Below, in pieces: positions 6,034 to 10,742 of a stretch of DNA of 10,742 nucleotides; the stretch's first letter is position 1; each line of letters starts with the position of its first letter. The stretch comes from Chlamydiota bacterium. Lineage in GTDB: Bacteria; Chlamydiota; Chlamydiia; Chlamydiales; Rhabdochlamydiaceae. The stretch lies in NCBI GenBank assembly GCA_011065225.1, contig JAAKFC010000037.1, forward strand, positions 1 through 10,742, in the 5' to 3' direction. The notes under the pieces are model-generated. The model worked only from the letters and a program-made list of their open reading frames with translations, had not been told where the DNA came from and did no database searches. Both the position numbers and the translations under genes were made by a program.

Positions 6034-6987
6034 ATGGTTAGTATTGTCGGTTCACAATCAAATCCTTTTTCTAAAGATCATTCTCATAGAAAAGAAAATT
6101 CGCTTGAACTAGCTCCTATTCGAAAAAAGATCGATGCACTTGCCAAGAGAATGGGAGTCGAAGTTCCCTACAAACTCAAAATAGGGAATGGTTGGGCAGC
6201 ACAATATCGATTTTTTAATAAAAAACACGTTATCTGGGTGCCGAAAGATGCATTAAATTCGAAACACCAAGAATTTTACCTGGGTAGAAATAATCCAATA
6301 GTCATAATGCATGAACTTACGCATTTAGCCAAAAAGCATAAAATAGTGAGACTTTCGGGAAACTTAATATTTTCTGTTGTTGTTGCGATTTTAGGAGCAG
6401 TTTATCTTCCTTTTCTATGGCTTATTTCTGTATTTGCTTGTATTGGAGGTTTTTTTTCTTCTAAAATTCTATGTTATTTTCAAGAGAAAGAAGCTGATGC
6501 AATAGCTTGTCAATATGCAACAGATCAAGAAAAACTCCAGTTCATTTATTCTTTAAAGGTTAATCAATCAGTTAATATTATGTATCGAAACCAAAAGGAT
6601 CTCCCCCTTTTAGAGAGATGGAAGCGCAAAATCCAATTCACTCCTTGTGGAGGTTTCCGCTTTGATATCCATCCATACGATTCGAGTCGGATACGAATGG
6701 TTGAATCGACAATGAAAGTCAAACCGAAAAAACATCTCCCGTTGGAGAATTATATCAACATCCGAAGAAGGGCATATAGAGGAAATGAATTTAGTTATTG
6801 GTATGCATGTCAAATTGTACTAGATGAAAATGGAAATCTAAATTCTATTTTCAATAAAAACAAAAGTTTGAAATTGATGATATCTATTCCAATTTTTTTG
6901 ATAGAACAAACTTTGAAATCGCCTTTCTTTTTTCTGAAGTATCACTTTGCTCCTCGCTCTGCTCTTGAAGATGAAATAGGCTGCTAA
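6034..6987 (+). CDS. Membrane M48-family (HtpX/Ste24-like) zinc metallopeptidase
   Basis: A 317-residue protein from the ATG at 6034; a TTG ten codons earlier (6004) is possible, and neither has an SD. The zinc site is HELTH (93-97, catalytic E94), with the third ligand in EKEAD (E151, matching the M48 ExxAD pattern). Between them a hydrophobic hairpin (about 107-142) would place the active site at the inner membrane, as in HtpX. HPYDSSRI near residue 210 matches the HPxxxxRI element seen in M48 enzymes. HtpX-type proteases degrade misfolded membrane proteins. The N-terminus lacks the two helices HtpX has before its HExxH, and the C-terminus (about 220-317) has no family match I know, so the substrate and role are open. 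It is AT-rich compared with the core cluster. A gene of unknown function follows 69 bases later. Confidence 0.75.
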   Translation: MVSIVGSQSNPFSKDHSHRKENSLELAPIRKKIDALAKRMGVEVPYKLKIGNGWAAQYRFFNKKHVIWVPKDALNSKHQEFYLGRNNPIVIMHELTHLAKKHKIVRLSGNLIFSVVVAILGAVYLPFLWLISVFACIGGFFSSKILCYFQEKEADAIACQYATDQEKLQFIYSLKVNQSVNIMYRNQKDLPLLERWKRKIQFTPCGGFRFDIHPYDSSRIRMVESTMKVKPKKHLPLENYINIRRRAYRGNEFSYWYACQIVLDENGNLNSIFNKNKSLKLMISIPIFLIEQTLKSPFFFLKYHFAPRSALEDEIGC

Positions 6988-7010
6988 GAAGAGAAAAATG
7001 AAACTTTAAT

Positions 7011-7039
7011 GTGACAAAAAGGACATTTTCGGATATGTT
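7011..7039 (+). promoter_or_regulatory. Possible promoter for the 167-residue gene
   Basis: GTGACA (7011-7016, 5 of 6 to TTGACA) and TATGTT (7034-7039, 4 of 6) are separated by exactly 17 bases. Initiation near 7046 would leave a short leader with AAGG at 7051-7054 just before the start codons. This suggests the gene need not depend on the metallopeptidase promoter. Confidence 0.4.
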
Positions 7040-7056
7040 TTTTCTACAAAAAAGGC

Positions 7057-7560
7057 ATGTCAATGATCAATTTAAGTCCAGCGACAGAGCAGCTTGTGAA
7101 AAAACTGGATCTTCCTAATCACAAGGAAGAACAGCTTCGGTTTTGTGTTATCAGTTATACAAAGCCAAATGGTTTTTGTAATTATTTACAGTATTTAGCT
7201 TTTCGAACTTGGAATACATTCAAGAGTGTGTTTGGATGCTCTACTTGGCAACAATCCATAATGATCATCCAAGAAACTGCATTTGAAAGAGCGAAAGCAA
7301 AGTTTGTGAAATATGAGCTAAACGAAAAAGAAAAATCCAAAATGGAACATCACATTTATCAAAATTCAAAAAAATCTTCAGAATTTTATTTGGAGCACTG
7401 CTTATTATTACATCATATAAAAGCACCCGCATCTGAAATTTTCTTCGATATGATGCAAACTTTATTAGACGATACATACACATTCCCGTTCAAGAATTGG
7501 GTTTTGACGTTGTCGGGTATTCCTCAAGTTGTTCGTCTGTTCCTCGCTCCGTGTCTATGA
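7057..7560 (+). CDS. Hypothetical protein of unknown family
   Basis: A 167-residue reading frame with no motif I recognise. The first ATG (7057) is only two bases after AAGG; a second ATG at 7063 (MINLSPAT) has a better 8-base spacing and may be the true start. The protein is mostly helical in character, with a charged central segment rich in Lys and Glu (about 85-115), several cysteines and a hydrophobic C-terminus ending RLFLAPCL. No signal peptide or clear membrane helix is seen. Its last 25 codons overlap the left arm of a 13-bp inverted repeat, and insertion-sequence debris starts right after the stop, so the C-terminus may have been replaced. Codon use is AT-rich like the metallopeptidase upstream. 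It could be lineage-specific or a truncated effector. Confidence 0.55.
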   Translation: MSMINLSPATEQLVKKLDLPNHKEEQLRFCVISYTKPNGFCNYLQYLAFRTWNTFKSVFGCSTWQQSIMIIQETAFERAKAKFVKYELNEKEKSKMEHHIYQNSKKSSEFYLEHCLLLHHIKAPASEIFFDMMQTLLDDTYTFPFKNWVLTLSGIPQVVRLFLAPCL

Positions 7561-7624
7561 ACACTGCAGCTCGTCGCATGCAAAAAACTTGAGGGCCTCC
7601 TGATCAAAATTCCAATTCTTGAAC
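7488..7624. repeat. 13-bp perfect inverted repeat at the edge of the mobile-element region
   Basis: GTTCAAGAATTGG at 7488-7500 is the exact reverse complement of CCAATTCTTGAAC at 7612-7624, 111 bases apart. The left arm is inside the end of the 167-residue gene, the right arm in the insertion-sequence debris. It may mark the ends of a small insertion or an inversion junction. Confidence 0.5.
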
Positions 7625-7922
7625 TGGAATATGTACAGTTGAGGAAGTCTGCAAGTCAATACGGAGTGTGCCAGGAGATGGTTCTTAGCAAATCTTTTGA
7701 GATTTTTAACAAAAAGCGCGAAGGCGAAGAATTCTCTTCTTTGCCATAGCGTTTGCGCTGCCGGGCCATGCTCAAGTTGAGGTGTTTTTGCACGGGTAAT
7801 TGCCATGTACATGAGCCTATGGCCTCATGGAACTCAAGGATTTGGACCAGGCAATGTAATCTAGCCTTGTTCCAACCTAGGAAATGGGATAAAGTATTAT
7901 GCAGTTCGCTGATGTGTTTCAT
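7561..7922 (-). pseudogene. Degraded IS4-like transposase remnant
   Basis: On the minus strand, from an ATG at 7922, the translation begins MKH then SELHNTLSHFLGWNKARL and HCLVQIL (to about 7836), which resembles the N-terminus of IS4-family transposases (helical region with a W/HKAR motif). After that the similarity is lost. Two overlapping minus-strand frames continue (one to 7656, another from 7812 to 7555) without the DDE catalytic core, as expected for a decayed or truncated element. I do not recognise the downstream half and it may have another origin. The family call rests on about 28 residues and is tentative. Confidence 0.4.
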
Positions 7923-7954
7923 TATACCTCACTGTTTGAAAATCAATGAGATAT

Positions 7955-7977
7955 GCTCGCTCATCAGCGAGCTTTTG
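7955..7977 (+). terminator. Rho-independent terminator-like hairpin
   Basis: GCTCGCT (7955-7961) pairs perfectly with AGCGAGC (7966-7972) around a CATC loop and is followed by TTTTG. The T-run is on the plus strand, so it would stop rightward transcription, for example coming from the 167-residue gene through the debris. It may have been the original terminator of that gene before mobile elements inserted. Confidence 0.6.
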
Positions 7978-8143
7978 TCATCAAATTATTTTTTTGTCTA
8001 GTACAGAGACTAGAAATAGTGCAATCTAAACAAGTACTGGAAGACGAAACTTTACAAATCATCAATGCAGGAACCAAAAAAGCCTTCGCAACCTTCCCCC
8101 TCTCTAAAGAGATCAAACAATAATAAGGAATATATGCAATGCA
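7978..8143 (+). other. Region between IS remnants; short possible gene tail
   Basis: A plus-strand frame runs through the preceding hairpin to TAA at 8121-8123 and reads QVLEDETLQIINAGTKKAF then ATFPLSKEIKQ at its end. The codon pattern is coding-like, but no start with an SD is found (an ATG at 7953 lies at the terminator hairpin) and I do not recognise the peptide. It could be the 3' end of a gene interrupted by the elements around it. Nothing else is evident here. Confidence 0.2.
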
Positions 8144-8288
8144 GGGAGATTGGCTAAGTGTTCTCGCAGAGAAATGCTGAAAGCCATTTTTTACATTCTA
8201 AGAACTGGTTGTCGGTGGAAAGACTTACCGCATGATTTTCCGCCATGGGCAAGTGGTATATTCACAATTTGTGAGGTGGTGGGCTAAC
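8144..8288 (+). pseudogene. IS5-family transposase N-terminal fragment, frameshifted
   Basis: The frame from 8144 reads GRLAKCSRREMLKAIFYILR then TGCRWKDLPHDFPPW (ending 8248). This matches the conserved N-terminal region of IS5-type (DUF4096-like) transposases, usually GRP...AI.Y.LRTGC.WR.LPHDFPPW. Dropping one G from the run 8247-8249 restores the next expected residues, WQVVYSQFVRWW (to about 8282), so a single-base insertion is the likely lesion. The DDE catalytic domain that should follow is absent: sequence after about 8288 has no transposase character and reaches a stop at 8352. A dead fragment of perhaps a sixth of the original gene. Confidence 0.7.
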
Positions 8289-8375
8289 CTATATCCGTCC
8301 ATGATCTATCTATTTTTGAGCCAAAGGCACAAGAGAGTAAATCTATGGGAATAAATAAGAAACCGATCTGGCAAA

Positions 8376-8980
8376 TTGCAAAAAGTCCTTAAAAGAGGGG
8401 GTAGAAAACGAGCAGTAGGAGATCGCAAAATCCAAAGACTAATCACAGAGCCCAACCAATGTTGGGCGCTAGACTTCGTTCATGACAGTTTATCGAGTGG
8501 CAGAAAATTAAGGCTGCTGACAGTAATCGATGTATACACAAGGGAGAGCTTGAAAATCGAAGTTGAGCACTCTTTAAACGGGAGTCGGTTCTAAGGGCCC
8601 TAAGAGAGATCATAGATCTAAGAGGCAAGCCAGAAGTGATCCTCAGTGACAATGGAACAGAGTTTACCTCAAACAAAGTGATAAACTGGCAAAAAGAGCA
8701 AAAAATCCGATGGGAATATATCGAACCTGGAAAACCACAACAGAATGGGAATATAGAGAGCTTCAATGGTAAGCTTCGAGACGAGTGCCTAAATGAGAAC
8801 TGGTTCCCAAGCCTAAATGAGGCAAAAAGAGTGATCGAAAAGTGGAGAGAACACTACAATACAGAGCGTCCTCACAGTAGTCTGAGAGGATTAACGCCAA
8901 ATGAGCTGGCTAGCCAGCTCAAGGGAAAAACCTCATTAATAGCTAATGAGGGAATAAAAACCGGAACCTCTAATCAGTAG
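8376..8980 (+). pseudogene. IS3-family (IS407-like) transposase OrfB, 5'-truncated and frameshifted
   Basis: Two frames together give the integrase core (rve domain) of an IS3/IS407-type OrfB. The first (8376-8594) reads KRGGRKRAVGDR, then NQCWALDFVHD with the first catalytic Asp, and VIDVYTRESLKIEVEHSLNG. The second (open across 8636-8980) carries VILSDNGTEFTS (second Asp) and PGKPQQNGNIESFNGKLRDE (catalytic Glu), and ends with HYNTERPHSSLRGLTPNELA. Adding one base near 8586-8590 restores GSRVLRALREII, the expected join, so one base was lost. OrfA and the N-terminal helix-turn-helix part of OrfB are missing upstream. IS3 elements use a programmed frameshift between orfA and orfB, not here. 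Inactive unless complemented. Confidence 0.85.
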
Positions 8981-9005
8981 TGGACCAAAGAAAGGGGCAA
9001 GGCCA
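8981..9005 (+). mobile_element. Probable right terminal repeat of the IS3-family element
   Basis: Directly after the OrfB stop, TGGACC followed by AAAGAAAGGGGCAA and GGCCA forms a 25-base TGG...CCA segment of the type found at IS3/IS407 ends, which finish in CA. No matching left end is found in the window, consistent with a 5' truncation. It marks the boundary of mobile DNA about 105 bases before the F-box gene. Confidence 0.4.
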
Positions 9006-9044
9006 GGGGATATTTACTATTTGCGGCCTATAAATTCAAAAAAC

Positions 9045-9074
9045 ATTACATTTAAATAAACACTTAAATATAAC
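9045..9074 (+). promoter_or_regulatory. Possible promoter of the F-box/LRR gene
   Basis: ATTACA (9045-9050, 4 of 6 to TTGACA) and TATAAC (9069-9074, 5 of 6 to TATAAT) are 18 bases apart in a very AT-rich stretch. Initiation would fall near 9081, leaving a leader of about 30 bases. No convincing SD precedes the ATG at 9110 (only GAAATAAG and GAATAA). The promoter lies between the IS end and the gene. Confidence 0.3.
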
Positions 9075-9109
9075 CAAGCCTTCTTTAAAAGAAATAAGCA
9101 GAATAAAAT

Positions 9110-10742
9110 ATGACTCCTATTTTACAAGGGCCTTTAGGCAACCCAGCCTCCTATTCAAAAATACCAGAAAACAAAACTCTGCAGGAAGAACAGCCCCCTT
9201 CTGACACACCCCCTAGATTGAATTATTTTAATTTTAATATCCTTCCTAATGAAATTCTGTTAGAAATTATCAAAAACTTGAGCCCTTCAAATTTTCGAAA
9301 TCTATCTCTTGTTGACACACGATTCAACTCTTTCACAACAAATTATTTTGGCTATGTTGCAAGAGTCTGGAAAGTACCAGAGACAGAACTTCCAAATCTT
9401 TATAGAAAAATCATCACTGCAGCTAGGAGGATTACAGATACCAATAAGCAAATAAATTTAGATGCATCAGTTCCTGTCATGCTCAAATTGTACCATATGG
9501 AACGCGATACTTTAGTTGTTGCCAATAAAATAGCTAACAAACTGCGCAGAGACGAATTCTTTTCAGCAGAAGAAGCACGAAATTGGTTAAATGACCCCGA
9601 AAACAAAAACCAGCTAGCACAAATTAATAGATTGGATTTAGCTTTATCTAACTTGCATTATTTACCTCCTGAGCTTGGAAACCTCTCTCAACTACAGGTG
9701 CTTTACCTACAAAATAATCAGCTCACATCGATTCCAAATGAGCTTGGAAACCTCTCTCAGCTACAGCGGCTTTCCCTAGAAAATAATCAACTCACATCGA
9801 TTCCAAATGAGCTTGGAAACCTCTCTCAGCTACGGGTGCTTTCCCTAGAAAATAATCAGCTCACATCGATTCCAAAAGAGCTTGGAAACCTCTCTCAGCT
9901 ACTGCAGCTTTGCCTAGAAAATAATCAGCTCACATCGATTCCAAAAGAGCTTGGAAACCTCTCTCAGCTACTGCAGCTTTCCCTAGAAAATAATCAGCTC
10001 ACATCGATTCCAAAAGAGCTTGGAAACCTCTCTCAGTTACTGCGGCTTTCCCTAACAAATAATCAGCTCACATCGATTCCAAATGAGCTTGGAAACCTCT
10101 CTCAGCTACAGCAGCTTTGCCTAGAAAATAATCAGCTCACATCGATTCCAAATGAGCTTGGAAACCTCTCTCTGCTAGAGCAGCTTTACCTAGACAATAA
10201 TCAGCTCACATCGATTCCAAATGAGCTTGGAAACCTCTCTCAGCTACAGGTGCTTTACCTAGAAAATAATCAGCTCACATCGATTCCAAATGAGCTTGGA
10301 AACCTCTCTCAGCTACAGCAGCTTTCCCTAGAAAATAATCAGCTCACATCGATTCCACCTGAGCTTGGAAACCTCTCTCAGCTACAGGTGCTTAACCTAG
10401 ACAATAATCAGCTCACATCGATTCCAAATGAGCTTGGAAACCTCTCTCTGCTAGAGGAGCTTTCCCTAGACAATAATCAGCTCACATCGATTCCAAATGA
10501 GCTTGGAAACCTCTCTCAGCTAGAGGGGCTTTTCCTAACAAATAATCAGCTCACATCGATTCCAAATGAGCTTGGAAACCTCTCTCAGCTACGGCGGCTT
10601 AACCTAGAAAATAATCAGCTCACATCGATTCCAAATGAGCTTGGAAACCTCTCTCAGCTACAGAGGCTTTCCCTAGAAAATAATCAGCTCACATCGATTC
10701 CCACAAAACTTAGAAATCTCTACATCAGAAATAGGCTTCGCC
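9110..10742 (+). CDS. F-box and leucine-rich-repeat protein, probable secreted host-directed effector (3' end outside window)
   Basis: An uninterrupted frame of 544 codons that runs off the window. Residues 1-40 are polar and proline-containing, with no Sec signal. Residues about 43-82 form an F-box: ILPNEILLEIIKNLSPSNF then RNLSLVDTRFNSF fits the LPxEIL...L..LVxxxF pattern. A helical linker (about 85-165) follows, then a degenerate first LRR (INRLDLALSNLHYLPP, 172-187). From residue 188 come 15 tandem 23-residue LRRs of consensus ELGNLSQLxxLxLx then NNQLTSIPx, ending in a divergent cap (KLRNLYIRNRLR). In eukaryotes F-box proteins bind Skp1 of the SCF ubiquitin ligase and LRRs select the target. 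Bacterial F-box/LRR proteins act in host cytosol after type III or IV secretion. By analogy this would redirect host ubiquitination. A secretion signal cannot be proven here. It lies next to IS debris. Confidence 0.85.
   Translation, partial: MTPILQGPLGNPASYSKIPENKTLQEEQPPSDTPPRLNYFNFNILPNEILLEIIKNLSPSNFRNLSLVDTRFNSFTTNYFGYVARVWKVPETELPNLYRKIITAARRITDTNKQINLDASVPVMLKLYHMERDTLVVANKIANKLRRDEFFSAEEARNWLNDPENKNQLAQINRLDLALSNLHYLPPELGNLSQLQVLYLQNNQLTSIPNELGNLSQLQRLSLENNQLTSIPNELGNLSQLRVLSLENNQLTSIPKELGNLSQLLQLCLENNQLTSIPKELGNLSQLLQLSLENNQLTSIPKELGNLSQLLRLSLTNNQLTSIPNELGNLSQLQQLCLENNQLTSIPNELGNLSLLEQLYLDNNQLTSIPNELGNLSQLQVLYLENNQLTSIPNELGNLSQLQQLSLENNQLTSIPPELGNLSQLQVLNLDNNQLTSIPNELGNLSLLEELSLDNNQLTSIPNELGNLSQLEGLFLTNNQLTSIPNELGNLSQLRRLNLENNQLTSIPNELGNLSQLQRLSLENNQLTSIPTKLRNLYIRNRLR
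9671..10705 (+). repeat. 15 tandem 69-bp leucine-rich-repeat units
   Basis: Units start with GAGCTTGGAAACCTCTCT every 69 bases from 9671 to 10637 without any length change, so the reading frame and the LRR geometry are preserved. Outside the variable codons the DNA is almost identical; silent differences are rare (CAA for CAG twice, TTA for CTA once, CCC for CCA once). Two units (10154 and 10430) carry CTG for CAG in the SQL segment. Variation lies at four positions of the LxxLxLx strand and at the codon after the proline. The array invites slippage or recombination that changes repeat number, and may be misassembled in short-read data. Confidence 0.97.

Noticed and set aside
8443..8766. Minus-strand 107-codon frame across the IS3 remnant
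   Set aside because: It is the antisense shadow of the integrase core, which is clearly identified on the plus strand.
8376..8980. Programmed IS3-type ribosomal frameshift
   Set aside because: The shift falls inside the integrase core rather than at an orfA/orfB junction, no A6G-like slippery run is present, and a single missing base explains it.
9671..10705. CRISPR array or satellite DNA
   Set aside because: The 69-bp repeats are contiguous without spacers, lie in one open reading frame and encode textbook 23-residue LRRs.
9671..10705. A diversity-generating retroelement acting on the LRR codons
   Set aside because: No reverse transcriptase, template repeat or accessory gene is in the window, and the changes are not clearly adenine-directed. 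Kept only as a test within the repeat finding, not called.

Overview
The window most likely comes from a chlamydia-related, amoeba-associated bacterium (Parachlamydiaceae-like, for example Protochlamydia or Neochlamydia). Two things suggest this. First, a thioredoxin - trmL (SpoU-type tRNA methylase) - mip-type FKBP - hisS neighbourhood recalls the trxA-spoU-mip-aspS-hisS order I remember from Chlamydia. Second, the right end holds a eukaryote-like F-box plus leucine-rich-repeat (LRR) protein, a class reported as expanded in amoeba-dwelling chlamydiae. The assignment is an inference from gene order and families; no search was run.

Left part (1-5,900), core genes. A partial tRNA-Leu(CAA) leaves the window on the minus strand. 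Three strong hairpins (96-187), resembling IS200/IS605-type palindromic ends, separate it from two tandem plus-strand thioredoxins: cytoplasmic trxA and a paralogue with a signal peptide. A minus-strand cluster converges on them, transcribed hisS -> mip-like FKBP isomerase -> trmL -> a 726-residue protein joining a dicarboxylate/amino-acid:cation symporter to a periplasmic solute-binding domain. The last three genes are tightly packed (ATGA overlap, then a 6-base gap), so they look like one transcript. aspS, which lies between mip and hisS in Chlamydia, is missing here.

Middle part (5,900-7,560), accessory genes. A short hairpin-bearing gap leads into a membrane M48-type zinc metallopeptidase and a 167-residue protein of unknown family, both plus strand and visibly AT-rich.

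Right part (7,560-10,742), an insertion-sequence graveyard followed by a host-directed gene. Remnants of what look like three transposase families lie end to end: IS4-like on the minus strand, IS5-like (frameshifted), and IS3/IS407-like (5' truncated, frameshifted, with an apparent right terminal repeat). About 100 bases further on starts an open-ended gene with an N-terminal F-box and 15 tandem 69-bp LRR units. The units are almost identical in DNA except for a few codons that encode the exposed concave face, and three of those codons vary only at bases one and two. This F-box/LRR gene is the most interesting object in the window: a probable secreted adaptor for the host SCF ubiquitin ligase whose target-binding surface appears to be diversifying.
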